From Betaproteobacteria bacterium (GTDB taxonomy: Bacteria; Pseudomonadota; Gammaproteobacteria; Burkholderiales; Ga0077523): DNA of 64,000 nt. Under the pieces are notes generated by a model. That model did no database searches. It saw nothing but the letters and a program-made list of their open reading frames with translations, and had not been told where the DNA came from. Position 1 is the first letter of the stretch, and each line of letters begins with the position of its first letter. The stretch spans positions 234,710-298,709 of the forward strand of contig JADJPK010000010.1 of assembly GCA_016713305.1 (NCBI GenBank), read 5' to 3'. Positions 36,224 to 45,259 of the stretch are shown here, piece after piece. The position numbers and the translations under genes were made by a program.

Positions 36224-38368
36224 TCAACGCTTCGACACGGTCTTCTCGGCCGCAAGGTCGCGCTGGAGCACCTTGGCCCGGCTGGCGATATACGCGCGCA
36301 GCGCTTCGGAGTCTTCCTGCGAGAGCGTCGCGCCCCAGTTCGGCATGCCCTTGTCTTCGCGTGCACCTCGCAGGACGATGTCCTCGAACGCCTTGCGGTT
36401 GGACGGGATCGGCGAACGGCGAAGGTCGGGGACCATGTTGTTCGTGTTCATCCCGAAGCCGTGGCACAGCACGCAGTTGCCGAACAGCGCGGCGCCCTTC
36501 GCCACCTGTTCCTCGGTGAAGGTGTCGCTCGGCACCTGCGCGTCGAGTACGGGCTTCATGTTGTCCGGCAGGGTCGCCTTGCCGTTCAGCTTGAAGACCA
36601 GTACCCGCCCGTTCGTGCCCACCTTCGCGTTCATGAAGTACGGCACGTGCAGGGCGTTGGAACCGCCGAATCCGGACAGCACGGCGATGTACTGCTCGCC
36701 GTTGACCAGGTAACTCATGGCCCCCGCGATGATGCCGTCGTAGCCCTGCCAGCTCCAGACCTTCTGACCGTTGTCGGATCGATAGGCGACGAGCTTGCCG
36801 TCCGGCGTGCCCTGGAAGACCAGGTTGCCGCCGGTCGCCAGCACGCCCGACGAGGCGACGCCGCCGTGGTTGATGCGCCACGCTTCGGTCTGACGCACCG
36901 GATCCCAGGCAAGCAGGTGACCTTCCGTGCGCATCGCCATGATCTTGCGCTCGGGTTCGTCCTGCGGGCCGGCGTTCTGCTTGGACGTGATGCCCAGGTT
37001 CCAGGCCCCGTGACCGGGTGTGTACTTGAAGCTGCCGTCGTCCGCGTAGCCGAACGGGATGTTCTGGACGGGGATGTACACGAGATTGGTCTTGGGACTG
37101 AACGCCATCGGGTGCCAGTTGTGCGCACCGAACGGACCCGGAATCGCCAGGAAATCGCCGCCGCTGATACCGTAGCGGGCCTGTTCGTAGACCACGGGCC
37201 GGCCAGTCTCCATGTCCACGCCGGCCGCCCAGTTCACGGTGGCGAACTTCTCTGCCGAGATCAGCTTGCCGTTGCTCCGATCCACGACGTAGAAGAACCC
37301 GTTCTTGGGCGCATGCAGCGCGACCTTGCGTTTGCTGCCGTTGATGCTGAGTTCCGTGAGAACGATCGGTTGCACGGACGTGTAGTCCCAGTCATCTCCG
37401 GGCGTTTCCTGGTAGTGCCAACGGTAGTCGCCGGTGTCGGCATCGATGGCCAGCATCGAACCGACGAACAGGTTGTCGCCCTCATTGGACGAGCGGGACT
37501 TCCAGCTCCACGGATTGGCGTTGCCGGTGCCGATGATGAGCTGGTTGTAGTCCGGGTCGTAGACGAGTGCGTCCCAGGCCGTGCCGCCGCCCCCCGTCTG
37601 CTTCCACGCGCCGTCACCCCAGGTCGCATAACCCTTCTCGCGGTGGATCCGGTCGGACGCCGCGCCATCGGGCTCGTTGTTCGGATTGGGCGTGATGTAG
37701 AACCGCCAGGCCTGCTTGCCCGTCTCGGCATCGTAGGCGGTGACATAGCCACGGACGCCGTATTCCGCGCCGCTGTTGCCGATGACGACCTTGCCCTTGA
37801 ACACGCGCGGCGCGCCGGTGATCGTGTAGGGCTTCGACTGGTCCACCGTGACGGTCGACCACACCGGTTTGCCCGTCTTGGCATCGACGGCGATGAGCCG
37901 GCCGTCAAGGGTCCCGACGTAGATCTTGCCGTTCCAGGCTGCGACACCACGATTGACCACGTCGCAACAGACACTCTTCGCGATGGTGCCGGGAACCTTG
38001 GGGTCGAAGCGCCAGAGTTCCTTGCCCGTCGCGGCATCGTACGCATACACCTTGGACCACGACGAACTCGTGTACATCACGCCGTCGATCACCAGCGGCG
38101 TGGCCTGCTGCCCGCGATTGGTGTCGAAGTCGCCATACCAGGCGAGCTGCAGCTTGCCGACGTTGGAGACGTTGATCTGGTCGAGCGGGCTGTAATGCGC
38201 CTCGCGATAGGTGCCGCCATGCGTCATCCAGTTGCCGGGCTCCTTCTCCGCCTTCATCAAGCGGTCGAAGTTGACGTTGGCGAAGTTCTGCGCCCAGGCT
38301 GGCTGGGTGCAGAGAAGAGCCAATGCGGACGCAGCCGTGACGCGCCTCAGGACTCGTCGAGTGTTCAT
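36224..38368 (-). CDS. quinohaemoprotein (PQQ + haem c) alcohol dehydrogenase
   Basis: A 714-residue type II alcohol dehydrogenase with a signal peptide (cleavage near residue 26) and an eight-bladed PQQ propeller. The vicinal disulfide Cys134-Cys135 (KSVCCDVVNRG) and the catalytic Asp328 in GDDWDYTSV are present. A C-terminal cytochrome c domain has Cys632-Val-Leu-Cys635-His636. The residue two after the catalytic Asp is Thr, as in the Ca-type (PedE/ExaA-like) enzymes rather than Asp as in lanthanide types. The ATG follows CAGGAGG. It is 90 bases upstream of the module 1 genes and probably heads that operon. Confidence 0.93.
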   Translation of the reverse strand: MNTRRVLRRVTAASALALLCTQPAWAQNFANVNFDRLMKAEKEPGNWMTHGGTYREAHYSPLDQINVSNVGKLQLAWYGDFDTNRGQQATPLVIDGVMYTSSSWSKVYAYDAATGKELWRFDPKVPGTIAKSVCCDVVNRGVAAWNGKIYVGTLDGRLIAVDAKTGKPVWSTVTVDQSKPYTITGAPRVFKGKVVIGNSGAEYGVRGYVTAYDAETGKQAWRFYITPNPNNEPDGAASDRIHREKGYATWGDGAWKQTGGGGTAWDALVYDPDYNQLIIGTGNANPWSWKSRSSNEGDNLFVGSMLAIDADTGDYRWHYQETPGDDWDYTSVQPIVLTELSINGSKRKVALHAPKNGFFYVVDRSNGKLISAEKFATVNWAAGVDMETGRPVVYEQARYGISGGDFLAIPGPFGAHNWHPMAFSPKTNLVYIPVQNIPFGYADDGSFKYTPGHGAWNLGITSKQNAGPQDEPERKIMAMRTEGHLLAWDPVRQTEAWRINHGGVASSGVLATGGNLVFQGTPDGKLVAYRSDNGQKVWSWQGYDGIIAGAMSYLVNGEQYIAVLSGFGGSNALHVPYFMNAKVGTNGRVLVFKLNGKATLPDNMKPVLDAQVPSDTFTEEQVAKGAALFGNCVLCHGFGMNTNNMVPDLRRSPIPSNRKAFEDIVLRGAREDKGMPNWGATLSQEDSEALRAYIASRAKVLQRDLAAEKTVSKR

Positions 38369-38656
38369 TCATCCTCCTGGTATCTTTCGAGTGATCGCTG
38401 CCGCCAGCACCGATCCGACGGACTGGAACGGCCTGGTGCGGCGGCGATTGCGAAGGTATTCGTCCACAGGGGGCAGAACGAACGGAACAACCCACGCGCG
38501 GCGGCGAAGACTTGTTCCCTGGTTGCGGTTGAACAATCCAGCCCCGTCGCGGAAGTACTCCCGGCATGCTTGCACAAGGGGGCGAACATCTCCGGAGGCG
38601 GCCGGGAACTCGATCTCGCGCAGCGTCTGCTTCTTTCCCGGATCGACCGCATCCAT
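38369..38656 (-). CDS. possible small protein directly upstream of the PQQ dehydrogenase
   Basis: A 95-codon frame starts at an ATG with AGGAGA about ten bases upstream. It ends in a TGA that directly abuts the dehydrogenase ATG (TGAATG), as coupled genes often do. The product is MDAVDPGKKQTLREIEF..., Arg-rich in its second half, with no motif I know. Coding bias is weaker than in neighbours. It could equally be a chance frame in the leader. Confidence 0.3.
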   Translation of the reverse strand: MDAVDPGKKQTLREIEFPAASGDVRPLVQACREYFRDGAGLFNRNQGTSLRRRAWVVPFVLPPVDEYLRNRRRTRPFQSVGSVLAAAITRKIPGG

Positions 38657-39012
38657 CGGGCACTTTCTCCTGGACATCGGGAGAGGTAGTCCCGGCAGCC
38701 ATCGGCCTCGGTCCCTGCCCCGGGAGGACCGTTGCCGAGGTATCCCCGGACGAAGTGGCAGGAAACGGGGATGGGGACATGTCCGGATTGCCTGGTGTGT
38801 CCCGGTGCGGCGTGACGCCGTACCACCTGCGCGCCCTTCCTCCGCGACCGTTGTCGAGAACGCAACCGGAAGGGAAACGCAATTCGGGACGAGTATTCCA
38901 TCCACGCGCTGACGTTCATGTGGTGGCGCTGCATTCGACACGGCGCGGCGGTCCGCCAACGCGCCGGGCTGCGTCCACAGTGATGGTCGGATGCGGCTGG
39001 ACTACAACGGCT
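38657..39012. other. non-coding region between PQQ dehydrogenase genes
   Basis: Nothing is supported here apart from the flanking terminator and the likely promoter of the quinohaemoprotein operon. Open frames in the plus direction are shadows with no ribosome site. Confidence 0.4.
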
Positions 39013-39052
39013 GAAAAGGAAAAGGCCGGCGTCGTAACCGACGCCGGCCTTT
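39013..39052 (-). terminator. strong hairpin terminator after the Rieske/PQQ pair
   Basis: A perfect 14-bp stem (AAAGGCCGGCGTCG with CGACGCCGGCCTTT) surrounds the loop TAAC. Read on the minus strand it is followed by TCCTTTTCAG, a T-rich tail. It starts 37 bases past the stop of the second PQQ dehydrogenase. On the plus strand no T-run follows, so it serves the minus strand. Confidence 0.85.
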
Positions 39053-39088
39053 CGGTGACTGCGACCGATGCGTTGTTCCTACACGCGA

Positions 39089-40828
39089 TCAGTCACGCAA
39101 CGCGAACACCCAGATCGTTCCGCCCGGAGGTACTTCCTTCGGCTCCCAGCCGGAGAGGTCGTGCATCAGACCCTGGACGAACGCGGCGTCCACGCCCCAC
39201 CCTGCCACCACGGCGATGTACTGCACGCCGTCGATCGAGAAGCTGGAAGGCGGCGAGATGATGCCGGAGTTGACCTTGTGTTCCCACAGCAGCTTGCCGT
39301 TCTTGGCGTCGTACGCCCGGAACATCCGGTCGCTCGTGCCGCCCGCGAACAGCACACCGCCCGCAGTGGTCATGACCGAACCCCAGTTCCAGGACTTCTT
39401 GTACTGCTCACGCCAGATCTGCTTGCCGGAATTGACGTCCCAAGCCTGGATGCCACCGATGTAGGGAGGATCCTTGTCCACCAGCAGCTTGATGTCCGGG
39501 ATGTCCACGCCCGCGGACCACTTGCCGGGAACACGTTCCTCGATCTTGCCGGTGAGGCTCATGCAGTGGTTGTCGTTGAAGGGGATGTAGAGCATGCCCG
39601 TCTTCGGGTTGTACGCCTCGTACGGCCAATCCTTGCCGCCCCACAGGCTCGGGCAGTACACACCTTCCTTGCCGGTCTTGGGAACGGCTTCGTCCACGTA
39701 CGAGGGACGTCCCGTCTTCGGATCGATGCTCTTGAACGCGTTCTGCTTGACGAACGGCACCGCCTTGTTGAAGGAGATGTTGCCGTTGTCGCCGTCACGG
39801 TTCAGCCAGTACAGATAGCCGTTGCGCTGGGCGCTGATCAGCGCGGGCACCTTCTTGCCGTTGCGATCCAGTTCGATCAGCGTCGGGGCGTTCATGCCGG
39901 CCCAGTCCCACGAGTCGTTCCAGTGGTACTGGAAATGGCTCTTGATCGCGCCGGTGTCCGGGTTCATCGCGAGCACCGATGCGACGTAGAGGTTGTCCCC
40001 GGGGCGCTGGTCGCCGAACCACGGAGAGCCGTTGCCCACGCCCCAGTAGAGCGTGTTGCTCTTCGGATCGTAGTTGCCGGGCATCCACATCGTTCCGCCG
40101 CCGATCTTGTAGGCGTCCTTCCAGCGGCCGTCCTGCGGCCAGGTCTCATGCCCCTTCTCCCCGGGACCGGGCACGGCCCACGTGTGCCAGACCTCCTTGC
40201 CCGTCTCGGTGTCGAAGGCCTTCAGGTAGCCGCGAATGCCGAACTCGCCGCCGGACGGACCCACGAACACCTTGCCGTTGACCGCGTGCGGAGACGACGT
40301 GATGTAGGCGCCTTCCTTCGTGTCGCAGACCTCGGCTTCCCAGACGATCTTGCCCGTCTTCGCATCGAGAGCGGACAGCACGCAATCCAGGTTGGCCACG
40401 AATACCTTGTCGCCGTAGAGCGCAGGACCGCGGTTCGTGTAGTGCAGCGCGCTGAAGCCTTCCGGAAACTCGCGCTTGTAGCGCCAGATCAGTTCGCCCG
40501 TCTTCGCATTGAGGGCCAGAAGCTGGTTGAACGGCGTCATCACGAACATCACGCCGTTGTTGATGAGCGCGGAGGCCTCGTGACCGGAACCCACGCCGGT
40601 GGCGTAGCTCCAGACGGGCACGAGCCGCTTCACGTTCTTCGTCGTGATCTGCTCGAGGGGGCTGTAGCTCCAGCCCTGGTAGTTGCCCTTGTGCATGAGC
40701 CAGTTTTCCGGCTCGGGATTCTCCAGCCGTTCCTGCGTGACGGCCTTGTAGCTCGCCAACGGTGCGGCTGCGCACACCGCGGGGACGATTGCTGCCCCGA
40801 CAAGCGCGGCGTAGGTCCACGTCTTCAT
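39089..40828 (-). CDS. PQQ-dependent alcohol dehydrogenase, single domain
   Basis: A 579-residue periplasmic quinoprotein with a signal peptide (MKTWTYAALVGAAIVPAVCA) and eight propeller blades. The catalytic Asp308 is in DSWDWAGMN, with Ala two residues later (the MxaF-like Ca pattern). There is no haem domain. The usual vicinal Cys pair near the active site is missing: the segment reads ALHYTNRG instead of CCDVVNRG. It follows the Rieske gene by 55 bases on the same strand, so the Rieske protein may be its electron partner. The substrate is unknown. Confidence 0.9.
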   Translation of the reverse strand: MKTWTYAALVGAAIVPAVCAAAPLASYKAVTQERLENPEPENWLMHKGNYQGWSYSPLEQITTKNVKRLVPVWSYATGVGSGHEASALINNGVMFVMTPFNQLLALNAKTGELIWRYKREFPEGFSALHYTNRGPALYGDKVFVANLDCVLSALDAKTGKIVWEAEVCDTKEGAYITSSPHAVNGKVFVGPSGGEFGIRGYLKAFDTETGKEVWHTWAVPGPGEKGHETWPQDGRWKDAYKIGGGTMWMPGNYDPKSNTLYWGVGNGSPWFGDQRPGDNLYVASVLAMNPDTGAIKSHFQYHWNDSWDWAGMNAPTLIELDRNGKKVPALISAQRNGYLYWLNRDGDNGNISFNKAVPFVKQNAFKSIDPKTGRPSYVDEAVPKTGKEGVYCPSLWGGKDWPYEAYNPKTGMLYIPFNDNHCMSLTGKIEERVPGKWSAGVDIPDIKLLVDKDPPYIGGIQAWDVNSGKQIWREQYKKSWNWGSVMTTAGGVLFAGGTSDRMFRAYDAKNGKLLWEHKVNSGIISPPSSFSIDGVQYIAVVAGWGVDAAFVQGLMHDLSGWEPKEVPPGGTIWVFALRD

Positions 40829-40883
40829 CGCTAACCTCCTGGGTTTTCTAAGGTTGTGGCACTGCTTGCGGGGCGAGCCCCGG

Positions 40884-41489
40884 TCACTGCTGCGGCGGCC
40901 CCAATCGACCGATGAAACCGGCCGCCACGGTCAGAACGCCTTCTGCCGACTTGATGGGCAGGACGGCAAGACGGCGCGTCGCCGGTCCGCCGATGATATC
41001 TCCACTGTTGCCCACGTCGAACGTCGAGCCGTGGCAGTTGCACACCACCGCGCGCTGGTTCGGATGCATGAGCGTCACCTGGCAACCGTAGTGGGTGCAG
41101 ACGGCCGAGTACGCAACGACACCGTCGGTGGACAGTGGCGCCATCTTCTCGGAGATGCTCTTGGGATCCGGTCGCACGACGAGCACGAGGTTGATCCGCA
41201 CGCCATCGCGCACCGTGCCGGTGGAGGGATCCTTCGGGTACGCGAACACAGGGGCGGCTCCCTGCTGTATCTCGCTGGCCGCCAAGGTTTCACCCTTGCG
41301 CGCGCCTTCGGAGTAGACAAGGGTGTCACCGGGCTGCGGACGGGCGTTACGCGGTTCCACGGCGGCAGTGGAGCCGAGGGGCGCAAGCATGAGGGCCAGC
41401 GCCCCGGTCAGAACGCATCTGCGTTCCACTTCATGCGGTGTTACGGTGTCCTGGGGATCGACGCGTTCGTCGCGATCGGGTGAAGCCAT
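40884..41489 (-). CDS. exported Rieske [2Fe-2S] protein
   Basis: A 201-residue protein with a Rieske cluster fold: Cys131-Thr-His133-Tyr-Gly-Cys136 and Cys150-Asn-Cys152-His153-Gly-Ser. All four ligands and both disulfide cysteines are present. The leader EVERRCVLTGALALMLAPLG carries the RR motif of a Tat substrate, usual for Rieske proteins folded before export. It lies upstream of, and in line with, a PQQ dehydrogenase. No cytochrome b gene is nearby, so it is not a bc1 subunit. An electron relay for the quinoprotein is the simplest reading. Confidence 0.9.
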   Translation of the reverse strand: MASPDRDERVDPQDTVTPHEVERRCVLTGALALMLAPLGSTAAVEPRNARPQPGDTLVYSEGARKGETLAASEIQQGAAPVFAYPKDPSTGTVRDGVRINLVLVVRPDPKSISEKMAPLSTDGVVAYSAVCTHYGCQVTLMHPNQRAVVCNCHGSTFDVGNSGDIIGGPATRRLAVLPIKSAEGVLTVAAGFIGRLGPPQQ

Positions 41490-42125
41490 GAACTGGATCC
41501 TTGCTGCTCGGAAGACGGGAATGGCGGTTCAGCGGGGACAGGCTGCGCGAACGCGGGCTTGCGCCCCTTGCTCCACGGCCGGGCACTCGACCACGGCTGA
41601 ACATCGGAGCAGGAGTCTGAACGTGCGCAATCCGGAGCGAGCGCGTCCATTTCCTCTCTTGCGCAAGGATCAGTTCCGGATCTCACCGAGAAATTCCGCC
41701 GGTACGCCGGGCGCGTGCCGCAGCCGACGGCAGACGTGACCGGTACTGCGACGGCCGCCATGACATCCGGTTCGCCATTCGTCAGACGGTTTTCAGGACA
41801 AACCCCCCTGGCCTGCCTGAGAAGAATGGGAAGCGCATGCGCGTCTGCGCTCCTTCTCACTCTCCTGCACGGTGCGGATGTTTTCCCATCGATGCACTGA
41901 ACTGCGTGCAGGAATGGATGCCCGCGAACCCCGGAGATAACCGCTGCTCACACGGCCGGGGGACGCTGGACGAGAGTGGATGGAAGACCTTGCATGCCGC
42001 CATCTCGCCGACCGGAACGGTTTCGACGGCTACGCGCGATTCGGGACGACAAGGGAAGTCGTCCTGGGCGCAGTTGCAAGTTGATCCCGCGCGAGGCCCC
42101 GGGACGCGGTGATAGAAAGCCGTTC
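41490..42125. other. non-coding region between divergent Rieske and metallopeptidase-like genes
   Basis: About 640 bases with no supported gene. It must contain the promoters of the Rieske/PQQ operon (minus) and the HELVH protein (plus). I see no repeats or clear operators. Confidence 0.4.
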
Positions 42126-42530
42126 ATGGAACGGTTGGTCCTCTCCCTTCTGCACTGGCTGGTCGCCGTGTCCGGTCATCCGCTGCCGGCGGAGCTTCCG
42201 GAACTTCGGCAATTGCCTGGGCGGGAGATGCCTTGCCGGTGCGCCGCGTTCTACCAGTATCCGCAGTCGGTGCAGGGCTACGGCGTGTCGATCCGACGGC
42301 CCGGCCGGATCCTGATCCGGGCGGATGTGGATCTCGCCTCCGAACGCGGACGGAGCATCCTGCTGCACGAACTCGTCCACGCCGCCCAGGCGGTCCGGGG
42401 TCCCGTGCCGTACGGCACGTCTGAGTGGCACTCGCGCGAGGCGGAAGCCTACGCGCTACAGTCCCACTACCTGCAACAGCAGGGCATCTTCGACGACACG
42501 GCCGCCCGCTATTCCGCGCGCGACGACTGA
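42126..42530 (+). CDS. DUF6647-type putative zinc metallopeptidase
   Basis: A 134-residue protein. A short hydrophobic N-terminus is followed by the zinc-protease motif H81-E-L-V-H85 in LLHELVHAAQ. A downstream acidic helix EWHSREAEAYALQ could give the third, gluzincin-type ligand. It is small for a protease and has no pro-region. Its 3' end overlaps the tail of the convergent double-VWA gene by 22 bases. The activity is untested. Confidence 0.7.
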   Translation: MERLVLSLLHWLVAVSGHPLPAELPELRQLPGREMPCRCAAFYQYPQSVQGYGVSIRRPGRILIRADVDLASERGRSILLHELVHAAQAVRGPVPYGTSEWHSREAEAYALQSHYLQQQGIFDDTAARYSARDD

Positions 42531-45257
42531 CGCACGCCACCGCGCAAGCCGCTCGGGAAGGACACGCGCCGCGCAGCGATCTCGAGCAACAGCATCAGCA
42601 AGGCCATGGCCGCCAGCATGGGCCAGAGATCCGTGGTCGATGTGCCGCCATCCGATGCCGGAGAAAAGATGCGCCCGATCTCGCCGGGCGCAGGCGCGAA
42701 CGTGCCACCCGTGCGTTCGCTGAGGGCCCTGAGCAGGGCGATGTCGGGGGAACGGGGCCGGAACTCGTCGACGTTCGGGTAGTACAGCGTGCGCGGCCGA
42801 AGGCGTGCTGCTTCCCGGGACGATATGCCCGGACCCGCCAGCAGTTCGAAGCGGTACGGAGCCCCTGAGCTTGGGTGAAGAGGCAGGCTGGCCGTGTAGG
42901 TCCCGAGCGAGGACTGACGCAGAACGGCTACCGACGACCCGCCGTCCGGATGCCGCACGCTCACCTTCGGCCACAGCTCGTTCCGATACGAGCCGTCGTC
43001 GTCGAAGGCGGTCAGCTTGATCAGCGCGTCGCCTTCCTTGCGCGTGACCTCCAACGTCAGGGTGGGGTCTCCGGGCTCCCGTGCGGCGGCACGCACCACC
43101 TGACCCCAGAGCCGCCCGTAGCCCTGCCACGAGCCAGTCCTTCGCCCACCGGTTCTTCGCATCCGACAGGAAGGCCACGGTCTTGCCCAGTCCGTATCGC
43201 GTCTCCACGAGAAGCGGAGCCTCGTCCCGCGCCTCCAGCAGCACGTCCGCGAAGCGCCCGGGCTTCGTCGTGACGAAGCCCTTGAGTTCCGGGCCGCTGC
43301 CGAAGTCCACACCGGTCAGCACCTCGCTGGACCCCACGACCCGAGGCCGGAACGGTTCCTCCACCAGCGCTTCTCCGAGCAGGCGCCTGGCTTCGGTCAC
43401 GAACAATCCGGGGATCTCGCTGTCCCGGCGGGCGACGTAGTTCCTGCCGTTTCCCTGCGCCGCGAGAGAAGCCAGCAGCGCGAGATTCGGCTCGTCGCCG
43501 ATGGCGACCGTGGACAGAGTGATGCCCGAGACGACCATCTTCGCCACGAGATCCTCGTAGCCGCCCTCCGCGGCCGCCGGCCGATCCGGTGCGTCGGCAT
43601 TGAGCAGTTTCCGCGTGCGCTCCGCGCTCTGTCCCTGGCCCTGGAGCAGGCTCTCGAGCGTGCGCATGATCGCCGAGTCGGGCTTTGCGGCGACCCCCAC
43701 GTTCGGAGGCGGTGCGCTCTGGCCGTCGGTGAGCAGGATCACGTGCTTGGTCTTGCTCTCCGAGCCCGCCAGGAGCTCGTGCGCTCGCCACAGCGCGTTG
43801 TAGACGTCTGTCCGGCCACCGGTGGTGATGGTGCCGATCGCATCCTCGGCCCGCCGCCGGGTGCCGACCTTCGCCAGGGCCACCACGTCGTGCGGCCTCG
43901 AGTCGAAGGCCACCACGGCCAGCCGGTGCTGGGGTTCCATCATGTCGAGCGTCGCGAGTGCGGCGGTCTTCGCCAGCTCGATCCTGTCTCCCCGCATGCT
44001 GTGCGAACGGTCGAGCAGCAGCACCAGATCCAGTTCGTTGCGTTTGCGCCGCGCCTCGAACCTCACGGGCAGCATCCGTTCGACCATGCCGCCGGAGAAG
44101 CCGCTCTTGCCGTAAGTGTTCTCTCCGGCCACGAAGATCAGTCCGCCCCCCTGATCGCGAACGAACTGCTGGAGCAGGTCAGTGGCCTGCTCGCTCAACG
44201 TCTCGGCGTTGACGTCGCTGAGCAGCACGGCGTCCATTTCGTTCAGTGCCGTCGCCGCATCCTCCGTGAACCGTGCCGAACCGATCGCCGTCACGTCGAT
44301 GCCGTTCGCCTCGAGTGCCTCCGCGAGGTAGTGCGAGCCCGTGCTCCCACCTTCGACGTGGAGGAGCCTCAGGCGGGGCCCGACCCAGACACTGGATACC
44401 GACGAGTCCGTGCGGCCCCCGGGCGCCGTGAACGAAACCTTGACCGGATTCTCGCCCTCGCGCAGGAACCGGAGATCGACTTCGACATCGTTCCGGCCCA
44501 CTGCGAGGGAAACGCTGCGTTCCAGGCGAACTTCGTCCTTCACTCGCAGCTCGAGCCGCCCCCGCATCGAAGCGGTCGCCATGAGCCGGATGCGGGCGAC
44601 CACAGGCTCGTCACGGCGAACGTTCTCGGGAACGTCGAGTCCGTCGAGCCAGGCCTCCGCAGAATAGCCGGTGGGTGCCGGCATCGTATGGACGCGCACC
44701 CGCTCGTTGCGCAGCCGCGACAATTGGCGCCACACATCGCCCCGTGTCTGCTTGCCGTCCGTGATGAGCACCAGACGCTTGGCATGTTCGGGACGGAATC
44801 CCGCCAGGGCAGCCGCCACACCTGCCTCGAGATCCGTCGCGCTCTGGTCGATGGCCATGGAGGACCGGTCCTGCGAGTCGCTCACCGGCACCCGGTCGAT
44901 GTCATCGATGCGGGTCAGCAACCGGGCCCGGTCCGCGAAGAGGACGAAGCGCGACTGTGCAGGACGGAAGCGCTCGTTGGTGTCCCTTATCCAGGCCATC
45001 GCGGAACGCACCGACTGCGGGGATACGCTGTGGGACACGTCCAGCGCATAGACCACCGAAACGTCGTCGCTCGGCGTCTGCACGGTGGGACCACAGAGCG
45101 CGGCAATCACGCACATGATGGATGACGCGCGCAGGATGTGAACGGTGCGCGATCTCCAGCGTTCCATGCCGCGCCGCGACCGGAACGCCACCCATCCGCC
45201 CAGCGGCACGAGCAGAAGCAGGCACAACGGCCACCAGGACGAAAGGCCGAGTTGCAT
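42509..45257 (-). CDS. double-VWA membrane protein with GATase-like linker (module 2)
   Basis: About 915 residues. Two N-terminal helices are followed by a first VWA (MIDAS DVSHS in VYALDVSHSVS), a Rossmann GATase-like part (GGGLIFVAGENTYGK) and a second VWA (DRSHS in LVLLLDRSHSMRG). The conserved C-terminal part (GYGRLWGQVV) and a last helix complete it. A one-base shift at about 43130 joins DAKNRWAKDWL to WQGYGRLWGQ; the module 1 paralogue reads straight through WPGYGRFWAQ there. The start ATG is two bases after the BatA-like stop. It is closely related to 30248-32895 throughout. Confidence 0.8.
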
Positions 45258-45259
45258 GG

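Noticed and set aside
38657..39261. Plus-strand reading frames between and into the PQQ dehydrogenase genes
   Set aside because: Arg/Pro-rich, no ribosome site, and partly antisense to the dehydrogenase and its terminator.
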